Assembly (NCBI GenBank): GCA_032622095.1
Contig: CP136061.1
Location: 49,605,797 to 49,669,796, forward strand
Source: Siphonodentalium dalli
Taxonomy: Eukaryota > Mollusca > Scaphopoda > Gadilida > Siphonodentaliidae
Length of the DNA stretch: 64,000 nt
Direction of reading: 5' to 3'
Part shown: positions 9,050 to 20,645 of the stretch, piece after piece
Numbering within the stretch: position 1 is the first letter of the stretch
How the letters are laid out: each line of letters starts with the position of its first letter
Program-made: the position numbers and the translations under genes
Notes under the pieces: generated by a model
What the model was told of the DNA's origin: nothing
What the model saw: the letters and a program-made list of their open reading frames with translations, nothing else
Databases searched by the model: none

Positions 9050-9513
9050 CCATTTCAGTGCCAGGGGCCGATCTCATCGGCCCTAATTTGTGGTCTGTAA
9101 AATCGGCCCTAAAAAAAATAAAATTTAAATGTTTTTTTTATTTTTTTTGGGTTGAATTATTTTTTTTTGGGTATGCTTAAGCATGCTATAGCGAATTTAA
9201 TAACAAACTGGATAAAACCTTAGGGGAATGTTATAACTCAAAACTATCACCAAGTATTCATAGTAATGATTTTGATGCCCACGAAAACGTAAGATTCTCT
9301 GGCACTAAACCTAGAAAATAAGTCTGTTAAAGAATGAAAGAACAAATTATTAAAATTGTAAAAAATTGTCAAAAAATAATAACAAATGATGAAAAATTGT
9401 TAGGCTAATGCATTCTCTTATATATATGCGAGGCGACCTATGGTATATATAAGAGAATGCATTGGCACAGGGTATATGGGTTGATACTAAAAACGGACCT
9501 GGCACTGAAAGGG
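9050..9513. mobile_element. piggyBac-type MITE with TTAA target duplication
   Basis: The element begins CCATTTCAGTGCCAGGGGCC and ends GGACCTGGCACTGAAAGGG, flanked by TTAA at 9046-9049 and 9514-9517. Inverted ends starting CCY next to TTAA are the hallmark of piggyBac elements. Inside lies a hairpin (9407-9464) with arms AATGCATTCTCTTATATATA and its complement. A related scrap with AATGCATTGGCACAGGG is at 58430. No transposase frame is present. Confidence 0.72.
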
Positions 9514-9517
9514 TTAA

Positions 9518-10885
9518 GTGGCACCGGGGATCATTATTGACACTCTGTAGGTGCCGTTCATTGTTGTGTATTATTTCTTCTGATAGAGTGATCACCTGCG
9601 TATTTCAGCATGTCAGTGGGATTGATACGTCTAAATCTAAAGAACGAAGCCATGCTGTCCCCTCATTCGCCATTTTTGCACTCGGTGAATGATGTTCTGA
9701 GCTGTATTGGACTTCTTTATGTTATCGACAGCTAGCGTCACACGGAGCTGCTTATGACTAACGCACTTGGTTAGGCGGAATATGAGACAATTAATATACG
9801 ATATACCAATATATTGTATTTTCCAATGATCTTGACCGTAGAAATTGACCTTAAATTTATATGTTATAGTGGCCCAGTTCGTTTTATGGACCATTGGTAG
9901 CACTAGTTCAATTCATTTATTCAAACACAAGGTTCATCGGGTTGTCAGCAGTGGGCTTTTTCAACGGTTCTCAAACTATCTGATGCCGTTGTCATGGGAA
10001 CCATATTCTACCCAGAGTCACAGACACATGGTCACTCATCCGGGCTATAACTGAGCAACGTATATGTGAAGTATCGTGCTATATTTACTCAAGTAAAACA
10101 ATCATGCTTATTTTGGTCTGATGTCTCTTGATGGTACTGTATCGTCACTTGAGTATTGTCACAAATACTATCAAAAATTGCGTCTTCAGGGATGGGGCCA
10201 GAAAGACCTCGTTTGTGGAGGATAGGGTGACAATTATCGACCTGCCCGTGAACCAAACCGTTTTGTCAACTGGCATAATTTTTATTTGCACTTTCCGCGA
10301 TATGAATATTATGAATTCCAACTAATGACAATTTAAATATACCATAATCGTCGTAGCAATAAACATAATGTACTCTAAATATTGATTGGGAACGGGAATA
10401 TGCAACAAACATGTTTTGCCTAAAATATTCAACTCGAGTTATTACAAAAAAGTCTAAACGTTTAGCCAAAAGTATGTGGTGTGAGTGACCCGACAATACC
10501 CAGTCGCCACATCCCTTTTCTTTTTTTGGATGCAGTTTATCATACCATACTCACGTCATCTTAGACTTGGACATACTTATTGCCAGGGACGTGCCGACAT
10601 GGAAGTCTCGGTTGTTCAAATCAACGACTCTAAACAATATATTCAACAATATAGCCAAGGCTGCCACATCATTAATTGGAAAATTAAACTTTCGAAAATA
10701 TCCTGGACAATTTTTGCCTAAAATATTCAACTTGAGTTATTGACGATTCTAAATGTTGAAAATATTGAAAAAAACAGTGGGGAGGGTTGACAATCCGATC
10801 CTGTTTCCACGCATTTTACATATTTGGGGCAACCTACCTTATATCAGATTTCCCTGCTGCCATATCACATAATGCGCATACGATT
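9518..10885. other. No gene recognised
   Basis: Only short unrelated frames. CCTAAAATATTCAACTYGAG occurs at about 10420 and 10718, which hints at an old local duplication. Confidence 0.45.
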
Positions 10886-11450
10886 GTCCACTTATAAACG
10901 GACAATCCGTACCTAAAATGATCATTAATTAATGGACAATCCGACCACGCGTGGCAAGCGATCTTGTGATTGTCCACTAAATCACGACATATATAGATAA
11001 TACTGCATGTTAGCTTCATATTAAATCTGAAGGGTAATAACTCTATAAAGAATGTACCGCTACTAAATTACGGAGATTTGTATGAGAAATTTGCAACACC
11101 ACAACAGATCAACTCTTGTGAAATATAAGTCAAATTCTTCCCTTGGGTGGGTTAGGCTTGGGGGAGGTTTGGGTTACGCTCTTTAATAACACTTCTTCGA
11201 ATATTTCCGTTATTTCGTCAAAAACTCTTTTTCAAATATCTCCGTTATTTCGTCAAAAACACTTCTCATACAAATCGCCGTTCTTTATAGAGTTATTGCC
11301 CTTCATATTAAATATGAAGCTAACATGCAGGATTAGCTATATATCTCGTCATTTAGTGGACAATCCCAAGCTCGCGTGCCACGCGTGGTCGGATTGTCCA
11401 TTAATTAACGAACATTTTAGGTACGGATTGACCGTTTATAAATGGCCAAT
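10886..11450. repeat. Large inverted repeat with ~190-bp arms
   Basis: The left arm (10886-11090) and right arm (11265-11450) are reverse complements. Shared blocks include CCTAAAATG then ATTAATTAATGGACAATCCG, ACCACGCGTGGCA, and CATGTTAGCTTCATATTAAA then ATAACTCTATAAAG. The motif GGACAATCCG recurs within each arm. The structure resembles a foldback-type MITE. I could not fix a target duplication. Confidence 0.7.
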
Positions 11451-12209
11451 CCTTGAAGAAATGCCTGGCCAAATACATGCGACAAAGGGGGTGGTGTATG
11501 GGTATCATCAGTTGTGATTATGGGCCCGATATTTAATCCACAATTAAAAAACGTGGCACAAATATATAAATAATGGCCGGGAAATTAAGTGTCTGCTTGG
11601 GGGGGGGGGGGGGAGCACAACTCACGATTCCGTTGGACGGATGCCGTGGTGCTGATCTACGGCGGATTTTATGTGATGTATTGCTTTAAATTAGGCTTCA
11701 GATGAGTTTTTGTTTGATGCATGTACCTGACGCTGTACTTTGGCAAATTATAAAAGGACACGTTTTAAATCGCAAATCAACAATGAAACTGAATGCCTCT
11801 TGTTTCAGGAACCAATTACACTCAGGCATCATTCAATAAACAATTCTTTCTTATCGATCTACCAGAGATCCACATTTTAACCTCTATACTATAATCTATA
11901 TTCATAATATGTATTAAAACAAAAACGAAAACTATATGACACATCTAAATCTATGCTGACACAACCGTGTCCACAACATAATCAATTATGCGTCCCCCAT
12001 CACATGATATTTCAAAGAAAAGAGTAAATTAAAATAAATACATGGAGTATTTTTACTTTGTCCCCAAATGTGTTGTGTCGGTCGGGGCCGCTAAACAATT
12101 TACTAAACAAAGGAATAACCTAACAATTCCTTCACTGTCTTCAGAGAAAAATCCCATTTGTTCTGAGTTCATATGGGTAACTCACATGAGTTTTACTGGC
12201 AATGTTGTT
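11451..12209. other. No gene recognised; G homopolymer
   Basis: Holds a run of 15 G at 11599-11613 and otherwise nothing that I can name. Confidence 0.45.
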
Positions 12210-12360
12210 AGACCAGTTCAGATTTAATTATTCGTGTCAGTAGACATCATGCTAACAATTCTACTTATGTGGAATCGGGGATCATGCCAGTTCAGGTTTA
12301 ATTATTCGTGTCAGTCGACATCATGCTAGCAAATCTAGTTCTGTGGCACCAGGGATCATG
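12210..12360 (+). repeat. ~76-bp tandem duplication
   Basis: The block CCAGTTCAGRTTTAATTATT plus CGTGTCAGT-GACATCATGCTA and GGGATCATGCC occurs twice in tandem with a few substitutions. The following 12361-12751 has no recognised feature. Confidence 0.7.
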
Positions 12361-12751
12361 CCTGGTGCGTACCCCAAGCTGTTCAATTCGGTGTGTCACT
12401 TCTTCTGAAAGATTGATCGTCTTCAGTTTCCCAGTATGACACCAGGCGAAATGTTAACCATCGTCTTTGTCAGTCGATGAACGAATTTCATGAATGCATT
12501 CGATTTTGGGTTGTTATCGACAATTATTTTGTGCACTACGATCTGCTCAATAAAATGTTATATACAATTAGGCAGTGGTATCCGTATCCACCCTGGAATT
12601 TCAAACTACAGCACCCTTGAAGCAGAGTAGCAGACTGAAATTTCAAGTGACTAGAAGTTGAACTTGCAACCCATTTTGTTGGAATTATCCAACTGCTAAC
12701 TCATTCTGTCCAAATGGGAAATGTGCAACGTAAAAACCCCATTATTTGACA

Positions 12752-13242
12752 TCTCATATATATTTTGAAGACCTCTGTCTGTTTGTCTGTCTGTTTGTCT
12801 GTTTGTCATTTATACAAATCTACGATTCTCGACCGATCGGGACGAAACTTGGTACGTGTGTGTAGTTTGACCAGGCGGTGGACGTTGTCGTATTGGCGAG
12901 CCCGTGCGGCGCCCGCTTCGCGCATGCGCAGACGAGATCTCGGAAACGGGTAGAGCTATCGACTTGAAATTTGTTTTTTGAATAGCCCGGACAACGTCGG
13001 GCTCATCACCGTGCGACGCCAGCTTCGCGCATGCGCAGACCAAATCTCGGAAACGGGTGGAGCTGTCGACTTGAAATTTGGTATGTGAATGTATCTTGCC
13101 CAGGATACGAATTTTATCAGGTCGCCGAGCCCGTGCGACGCCAGCTTCGCGCATGCGCAGACCAGATCTCGGAAACGGGTAGAGCTATCGACTTGAAATT
13201 TGTTTTTTGAATAGCCCGGACAACGTCGGGCTCATCGGCTAG
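12752..13242 (+). mobile_element. Non-autonomous Helitron-like element, copy A (family 1)
   Basis: Begins TCTCATATATATTTTGAAGA after an A and ends with hairpin CCCGGACAACGTCGGG, then CTCATCGGCTAG. These are the terminal hallmarks of Helitrons (5' TC, subterminal hairpin, 3' CTRR). The 5' part is a CTGT/TTGT microsatellite. The body is a minisatellite of about 122 bp per unit carrying CTCGGAAACGGGT, GCTATCGACTTGAAATTTG and CGCGCATGCGCAGAC. No replicase or helicase gene is present. Confidence 0.72.
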
Positions 13243-14164
13243 TCTCATATATATTTTGAAGACCTCTGTCTGTCTGTTTGTCTGTTTGTTTGTCATTTAA
13301 ACAAATCTACGATTCTCGACCGATCGGGACGAAACTTGGAACGTGTGTGTAATTTGACCAGGCGGTGGACGTTGTCGTATTGGCGAACCCGTGCGGCGCC
13401 CGCTTCGCGCATGCGCAGACCAGATCTCGGAAACGGGTGGAGCTATCGACTTGAAATTTGGTATGTGAATGTATCTTGCCCCGGATACGAATTGTATCGG
13501 ATCGCCGAGCCCGTGCGACGTCAGCTTCGCGCATGCGCAGACGAGATCTCGGAAACGGGTGGAGCTATCGACTTGAAATTTGGTATGTGAATGTATCTTG
13601 TCCCGGATACGAATGTTATCGGGTCGCCGAGCCCGCGCGACGCCAGCTTCGATCTGTCTGTCTGTTTGTCTGTTTGTCTGTCATTTATACAAATCTACGA
13701 TTCTCGACCGATCGGGACGAAACTTGGTACCTGTGTGTAGTTTGACCAGGCGGTCGACGTTGTCGTATTGGCGAGTCCGTGCGGCGCCCGCTTCGCACAT
13801 GCGCAGACGATATCTCGGAAACGGGTGGAGCTATCGACTTGAAATTTGCTATGTGAATGTACCTTGCTCCGGATACGAATTTTATCGGGTCGTCGAGCCC
13901 GTGCGACGTCAGCTTCGCGCATGCGCAGACGAGATCTCGGAAACGGGTGGAGCTATCGACTTGAAATTTGGTATGTGAATGTACCTTGCCCCGGATACGA
14001 ATTTTATCGGGCCGCGGAGCCCGTGTGACGCCAGCTTCGCGCATGCGCAGACGAGATCTCGGAAACGGGTGGAGCTATCGACTTGACAACGTCGGGTTGG
14101 GTAGAGCTATCGACTTAAAATTTGGTTTTTTAGTAGCCCGGACAACGTCGGGCTCATCGGCTAG
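13243..14164 (+). mobile_element. Helitron-like copy B (family 1), chimeric
   Basis: Follows copy A with no gap (TC directly after CTAG) and ends CTAG at 14161-14164. At 13651 the minisatellite jumps straight into the CTGTCTG leader of another unit without a 3' hairpin or a 5' end between them. The element is therefore a fusion of two copies, probably through unequal recombination in the repeats. Confidence 0.7.
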
Positions 14165-14632
14165 TCTCATATATATTTTGAAGACCTCTGTCTGATTGTT
14201 TGTTTGTCTGTCGTTGATACAAATCTACGATTCTCGACCGATCGGGACGAAACTTGGTACGTGTGTGTAGTTTGACCAGGCGGTGGACGTTGTCGTATTG
14301 GAGAGCCCGTGCGGCGCCCGTGCGGGTTGACCGATCGAGACCAAACTTCCTATCCAAAGGTAAAATCACACGGGAATCGTCGACGTCGCATTTTGGAGAA
14401 GCACAGAGCACCCATTCTCCACTATCAGTCACCAAAACGGCACTGCGGTGGTTAATCAAGTGATAATTTAATGAGCGTTTGTTTTTGACGCATCGCTATA
14501 AAGAGCGTTTTTTTTACCATTCAACGTTATTAGCATCTGCAGAGAGATATACGGGAACTCGGAAACGGGTAGAGCTATCGAATTGAAATTTGGTTTTTGA
14601 ATAGCCCGGACAACGTCGGGCTCATCGGCTAG
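14165..14632 (+). mobile_element. Helitron-like copy C (family 1) with a different core
   Basis: Same 5' end and same 3' hairpin plus CTAG (14629-14632). The middle (14325-14555) is replaced by a segment related to 18055-18235: GACCAAACTTC..., then CATTCTCCA, GTGATA and AAAGAGCGTT. The exchange of core between shared ends suggests template switching or recombination. Confidence 0.68.
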
Positions 14633-15146
14633 TCTCATATATATTTTGAAGACCTCTGTCTGTCTGTCTGTCTGTTTGTTTGTCTGTCTGTCTGTCATTA
14701 ATACAAATCTACGATTCTCGACCGATCGTGACGAAACTTGGTACGTGTGTGTAGTTTGACCAGGCGGTGGTCGTTGTCGTATTGGCGAGCCCGTGCGACG
14801 CCCGTGCAGCGCATGCGCAGACGAGATCTCGAAAACGGGTGGAGCTATCGACTTGAAATTTGCTATGTGAATGTATCTTGCCCCGGATACGAATTTTATC
14901 GGGTCGCCGAGCCCGTGCGACGCCAGCTTCGCGCATGCGCATACCAGATCTCGGAAACGGGTGGAGCTATCGACTTGAAATTTGCTATGTGAATGTATCT
15001 TGCCCCGGATACGAATTTTATCCGGTCGCCGAGCCCGTGCGACGCCAGCTTCGCGCATGCGTAGACCAGATCTCGGAAACGGGTAGAGCTATCGACTTGA
15101 AATTTGGTTTTTGAATAGCCCGGACAACGTCGGGCTCATCGGCTAG
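14633..15146 (+). mobile_element. Helitron-like copy D (family 1)
   Basis: Complete by its ends: TC at 14633 and CTAG at 15143-15146, directly after copy C. It holds three minisatellite units and the CTGTCTG leader. Confidence 0.72.
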
Positions 15147-16713
15147 TCTATTATATATTTTGGAAGATCAGTGTGTGTGTGTGTGTCTGTATGATCGCGA
15201 TGGACTCGAAAACGGCCTAGCCGATTTCGATGAAACTTGGTATGTGGGGGTATCTTCGGTCGGGGACTGGCATAGGCATATTCATTTGCCCGTGCGACGT
15301 GACCTCGACCTTGAAATCGGGTTATTTCAAGGTCAAACGCCCGAATATCACGGGATTTCGTAGTCCAAGTCTTCTCGTACTAAAACTAGCTAAGATTTTG
15401 GGATGGAGATGCTAGTGTTTAGTCCGACTTCCAGGCCCATGCATTCCTATGACACGACTTAAGCGTTAGTGACCCGCTCAAATAAAACCACAATTATATG
15501 AAATAAAATATCACAATTGCTACAATAAACGGATAGTTTCCGCAGAAGACATGCTATTTGATCTGAAACCCACATCGGTTGTGAATTGAAAGCGGTAATT
15601 TAATGTGAAAAGAAACTTTTGCCGCAGTGTTTACATATTTTTAAATATGCGAACTCAGTTGACCTTGCGAACTGCGTTCGGCATTTTCCGGTGAAAATAT
15701 TCCGTAGATTTTCAATCAACCACGCACGATGAATTCTCCATTGTAATCGTAATTATACGTGACAATAAATAAATAAATACATAGATTAAATACATATTGA
15801 AGATATAAATGTAATACATTAAATAAATTACGGGAATTATAACCATCTCACAGTTTAAAACAGTGTAAACACAATGACCATTAGAATATCATGGGGGCCG
15901 CCATTTTGTTTGTATCGAAATTCGTCTCGGCCAAAACAAACACCGGACAATGCCGAAGTTCTTCGGAACCTGAGTTCGGCTTTCAGTTAAGTAAACAAAC
16001 AGAAAAAACAACGATGTTTGTGGCAATCAACCGGAATATTCTATGTGTAATTTAACATTAAAGTTAGATTATTATACACCATTATGACCATAAGATGTCA
16101 CTCTTTCCGATGTATATAGCATCATGTATTGCTTTGTTAGGTAAATCGAGTAAAATACACCACAGATTCCCGCCACAGATCCTGGGCGTAACTGGTGTCA
16201 TAGAAATGCATGGGCCTGGAACTCGGACTAAACACTAGCATCTCCATCCCAAAATCTTAGCTAGTTTTAGTACGAGAAGACTTGGACTAGGGATTTCGAT
16301 GAAAATTAGTGTATAGGGATACTTTCGTATGGGGAGTCTCATAAGCCTATTCAATTGCCCGTGTGACATGACCTTGACCTTGAAATCAGGTCAATTCAAG
16401 GTCAAATCGCGAATTTTGATGGGATATCCACGAAAGTTGATACATAGGGTTACTTTTGTCCACTGATTGTTTAGGGCGGGTCGAGTCCCCGACCCCGACC
16501 TGACCTCGACCTTCAAAATGATCAATTCAAGGTCAAATCGGGTAAAACCGAACGGAATTCGACGGGTACTTTTGTCCGGGCAGTGTTTTGGACGGGTCAA
16601 ATCGTGACCCCACCTGATCTTGACATTCAAACTGATCAATTCAAGGTCAAATCGCGCAATTCGCTGAAAAGCAGAGAGGAAACAGCCCGGACGAAGTCGG
16701 GTCCACCTGCTAG
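15147..16713 (+). mobile_element. Helitron-like copy E (family 2), split by a Mutator-like insertion
   Basis: Begins TCTATTATATATTTTGGAAG directly after copy D and ends with hairpin CCCGGACGAAGTCGGG, then CACCTGCTAG (16710-16713). Family 2 has a different body: GCCGATTTCGATGAAACTTG, then repeated units with TCAAGGTCAAATCG and CGGGTACTTTTGTC. A 929-bp element interrupts it at 15361-16289. Without that insertion the length is about 630 bp, like the other family 2 copies. Confidence 0.72.
15361..16289. mobile_element. Mutator-like non-autonomous element with 9-bp target duplication
   Basis: Inverted ends of about 95 bp begin TAGTCCAAGTCTTCTCGTAC and end in its complement CTTGGACTA. GGGATTTCG is present on both sides (15352-15360 and 16290-16298). 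The uninterrupted sequence exists in copy G near 17475, which confirms the insertion site. Long terminal inverted repeats with 9-bp duplications are typical of Mutator-like elements. The inside has no coding frame. Confidence 0.82.
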
Positions 16714-16900
16714 TCTTTTCTCCTATATATTTTGATACAATCTGTATTCGAGAGATAACCCACATCCCCCGGACCTCAATGATATGATCGTGAATGAGTA
16801 TTGATATACCCCACTAAACTTTGACAAACACCAGTAATGGTGTGTAGATAATTTACATATCTCTCCTATATATTTTGATACAATCTATCTAATTTACATA
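16714..16900 (+). repeat. Repeated Helitron 5' ends
   Basis: CTCCTATATATTTTGATACA-type starts occur at about 16714 and 16859 ahead of copy F, each breaking off after AATCT. They look like aborted or truncated insertions at or near the same site. Confidence 0.55.
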
Positions 16901-17277
16901 TCTCTCTTATATATTTTGATACAATCTATCTGTTTGTCTGTCTGTCGTCATTTATACAAATCTACGATTCTCCACCGATCGAGACCAAACTTCCTATCTA
17001 GGGGTAAAATCCCACGGACACGGTCGTTGTCGTATTGGCGACCCCGTGCGACGCCCGTGCAGCGCATGCGCATACGAGATCTCGGATACGGGTGGAGCTA
17101 TCGACTTGAAATTTGCTATGTGAATGTATCTTGCCCCGGATACGAATTTTATCGGGTCGCCGAGCCCGTGCGACGCCAGCTTCGTGCATGCGCAGACGAG
17201 ATCTGGGAAACGGGTGGAGCTATCGACTTGAAATTTGGTTTTTGAATAGCCCGGACAACGTCGGGCTCATCGGCTAG
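16901..17277 (+). mobile_element. Helitron-like copy F (family 1)
   Basis: Starts TCTCTTATATATTTTGATAC after an A and ends CTAG at 17274-17277 after the CCCGGACAACGTCGGG hairpin. It has two minisatellite units only. Confidence 0.68.
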
Positions 17278-17998
17278 TCTATTATATATTTTGGAACTTC
17301 CGTCTGTCTGTCTGTGTGTTCGCGATGGACTCGAAAAAGACCTAGCCGATTTCGATGAAACTTGGTATGTGGGGGTACTTTCGGCCTGGAACTGGCATGG
17401 ACCTGTTAATTTGCCCGTGCGACGTGAACTTGACCTTGAAATCGGGTCATCTCAAGGTCAAACGCCCGAGTATCACGGGATTTCGATGAAAATTAGTGTC
17501 TAGGGATACGTTCGTGTGGGGAGTGTCAAATCGCGAATTTGTATCGGATTTCGACGAAATTTGATACGTAGGGTTACTTTTCTCCACTGAGTTTTTTCGA
17601 CGGGTCGAATCGGGACACGATCTGACCTTGACCCTCAAAATTATTAATTCGAGGTCAAATCGGGTAATACCGGATGGATTTCAACGGGTACTTTTGTCGG
17701 GTACGAAATTTGATACATAGGGTTACTTTTGTCCACTGGGTGTTTTGGACAGGTCAAATCGTGACCCCGTCCTGACCTTGACCTTCAAAATGATTAATTC
17801 AAGGTCAAATCGGGTAAAACCGGATGGATTTCGACGGGTACTTTTGTCGGGTACTTTTGTCCGGGCAGTGTTTTGGACTGGTCAAATCGTGACCCCACCT
17901 GACCTTGACCTTCAAAATGGACAATTCAAGGTCAAATCGCGCAATTCGCCGAAAAGCAGAGGGGAAACAACCCGGACGAAGTCGGGTCACCCTGCCAG
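17278..17998 (+). mobile_element. Helitron-like copy G (family 2), 3' end CCAG
   Basis: Follows copy F without a gap. The body has family 2 units with TGACCTTGACCT at 17773 and 17900. The hairpin CCCGGACGAAGTCGGG is intact, but the final CTAG has become CCAG (17995-17998), so this end may be disabled. Confidence 0.68.
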
Positions 17999-18402
17999 TC
18001 TAATATATATTTTGGGACTTCTGTTTGTTTGTTTGTTATGGCCGGGAAAACTGTCGGACGGATTGAGCCCAAACTTCTTAATCTATGGGTAAAATTTCCA
18101 AATGGAATGTCATCGCATCGCTTCTGAGAACGTCAGAGCACTCATTCTCCAACCCCCCGCCACAGCAATGGGTAGTTCATGAGTTAATCGCGTGATAGTT
18201 AAAGAGCGTTCGTATCCGCAGTGTCGTTGATAAAGAGCGTGTATGTGTCCAGACATGAGCGTGTTGTGTATGTGTACATACATGAGCGTGTTGTGTGATT
18301 CTGTGTTCGTACTTAGGGGTTCCTGTGAATGGGGTAGATTTTCATCGGGTCAGTTTTTCCGCCCGATATGACCTTCACCTTGAAACGGGTACCCACAAAT
18401 GA
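17999..18402 (+). mobile_element. Helitron-like copy H, 3' truncated
   Basis: Starts TCTAATATATATTTTGGGAC. It shares the CATTCTCCA / AAAGAGCGT core with copy C and contains a short CATGAGCGTGTTGTGT duplication near 18256-18300. It has no 3' hairpin before copy I begins. Confidence 0.58.
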
Positions 18403-18613
18403 TCCAATATATATTTTGGGACTTCTGTCTGTTTGTCTGTCTGTTAGCTATGGCCAGGAAAACTGCTGGACGGATTTCGACGAAATTTTATACCTACGGG
18501 TAATTTTGTCCGGGTGTGATTTGGACGGGTCAAATCGTAACTCCGATCTGACCTTGACCTTCAAAATGGCCAATTCAAGGTCAAAGCCCGGACGAACTCG
18601 GGTCACCTGCTGG
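18403..18613 (+). mobile_element. Helitron-like copy I (family 2), short
   Basis: Begins TCCAATATATATTTTGGGAC after an A and ends with hairpin CCCGGACGAACTCGGG and CTGG (18610-18613), which still fits CTRR, followed by T. One family 2 unit remains, with TGACCTTGACCT at 18549-18560. Confidence 0.62.
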
Positions 18614-20515
18614 TTTCTTATATTTGTGCTAAATGCAATACATTTCACACTAACTTCTTGTTGTAATATCATACTATAATAATGTCCATCTAGTGTTGTG
18701 TCAGATATGAAATTCCCAACGGTTAAAACATTGAGGGGGGTATGTTGGGGGTGAGGCATCCGCTACTCGGAGTCGACGATAGCAGTCTTCTAGTTTGTTC
18801 CGAACACTTGAATGCGGTTCTAACTAGTTATATGTTACGTTCTCGGTGTAAATATTTTCATCGCTGCCGAATTTCAACACAAAATGGAACGTATTTCAAA
18901 GTACTTATATTATTGATCCACGATATCAAATAGGCCAACTGTTCAGTCATATCGTGATCGATAGATCGTAGATGACGTGCTGTTGTGAGAAAACTCGCAC
19001 AAAACTACTCATGTATAGCATTTATATTCGAACACTGGAAACTGTCATTATGTTCTTGTATCTGCGTCCCGAATACAACCTCCTCTTGGTTTCGCAATTA
19101 TGACACAACATTCAACAAAATACATTTTATTGTTATTAAAGAAAACATTTACAGTCAGCATTATCATAAGTGCATTACAATATTGTCAGTAATGTACCAT
19201 CGTCATCAGCACTATACTATCTATGGTAAGCAAGTGGTGGTAGTCCTATATGTATGTAAGCGTTTGTGAGTTTGTTATAATAAAAGTAACACCATTAAAG
19301 ATCTATATAAAAAAAATTTATAAAACAAAAGAAAGTGGATAGAAAAATCAAAGCTCGAAAATTCGAGGGATTCATTTCAAGGAACATTCTTTCCACAGAA
19401 GAGTGTAACAACTCAAAGCCATACGAACAAATAGAGACGAACACGTCGCGTCAGAACTACTAAAGTGTTCTATCTCCATATGTTCATTTTTGTGGGAAAT
19501 CCAGTTTAAAGTTTTGACCCCCCCGGTTCACATGTTCTCATTTTGTTTTGGAAGTTAGTACACAGCGGCTATGATAGCTGGTGTAAAAATACGATTGTAT
19601 GACGAGTTACGAGACAAAACATATGATATCTTTGGTGTAATCACGAAAAATATACTTGGAGATAGAACAATTTGTGTAAAATGTTCTGTTTTTATTGAGT
19701 GTTATAGTGGTTATCGTGTCTTTCAATCATACAAAAGTGCAAAAATCCCAAATCACGCCATTTTTTATGTTATTTTAACCAAATGAGTATCCTAGAAATA
19801 AAATGTTCACACCTAGGAGTGAGAAAGCATTATTTCCAAATATCTACGTCGCTGGCACTCTGCCAAGTTCTGGTTCCATTGCTTTCTATTGAAGGTCAGA
19901 GATACAACATTTTATCACTGAACATTATTTAATCACGCGGTACAAAATAAATAGATTCATTGGTCCACATTGGTCCATTGTACAATATAGCATTGTCAAA
20001 ATAGTTAGTTTTTGAGATGGAACAGATTTACACAGCCTCTCATTCAAATTTGGTATATGTTAGACACAGTATCTGGTGATTTTCGGACAGAAAATCCCGC
20101 ACCGAATCGGAAGATACCAATATCTCATTTTCCCACCAAAATTGAGATTGAACAGTTTAGTTCTGACGCGACGAATACTCTACCTAAAGACAATTCGAAA
20201 ACATGATGCATTGTAAACAGCTTGTTGAAATTGTATCCAAAAATGTCGCCGACGGATACGCTTGCCCTTTAACGACGACTCACGGTTGCCTCTGTTTCAG
20301 GAAGTTCTCAAGGCAGGTATGGATATTTCCTTTTATACCGTAATGTATTTACATGGTGATTGTTCAATAATACAATAAAGGGCTTTAATGGTGTTTCTTT
20401 TATGTAAGCTTCATCATATTCATCATATATATGATAACCAATTCAATCAGTGTATTTACGACGGAGTGTGATTGTCGAAAACAAATGGTACCTTTGCATC
20501 CAGCAGCAATTCATA
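18614..20515. other. No gene recognised
   Basis: Short frames only, including a 71-codon frame at 19571-19786 without family features. A C-run lies near 19518. Confidence 0.45.
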
Positions 20516-20645
20516 ATTTATATATATATATAAATAATGAATGGAACTGTAACACATATCGACCTATGAGTATATTTAATACAGCAAGCTAAATATACCC
20601 ATAGGTCTGTATGGTGTTACAGTTCCATTCATTATTTATAAATTC
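20516..20645. repeat. 130-bp palindrome (foldback MITE candidate)
   Basis: Arms of about 55 bp: AATGAATGGAACTGTAACAC on the left and its complement on the right, plus GACCTATGAGTATATTTA and its complement, around a short GCAAGC centre. There are few mismatches, so it is probably recent. Confidence 0.75.

Noticed and set aside
12765-15114. Many overlapping frames with repeated Arg-rich peptides
   Set aside because: They follow the minisatellite inside the Helitron-like elements on both strands and in several frames, and have no consistent start or stop.
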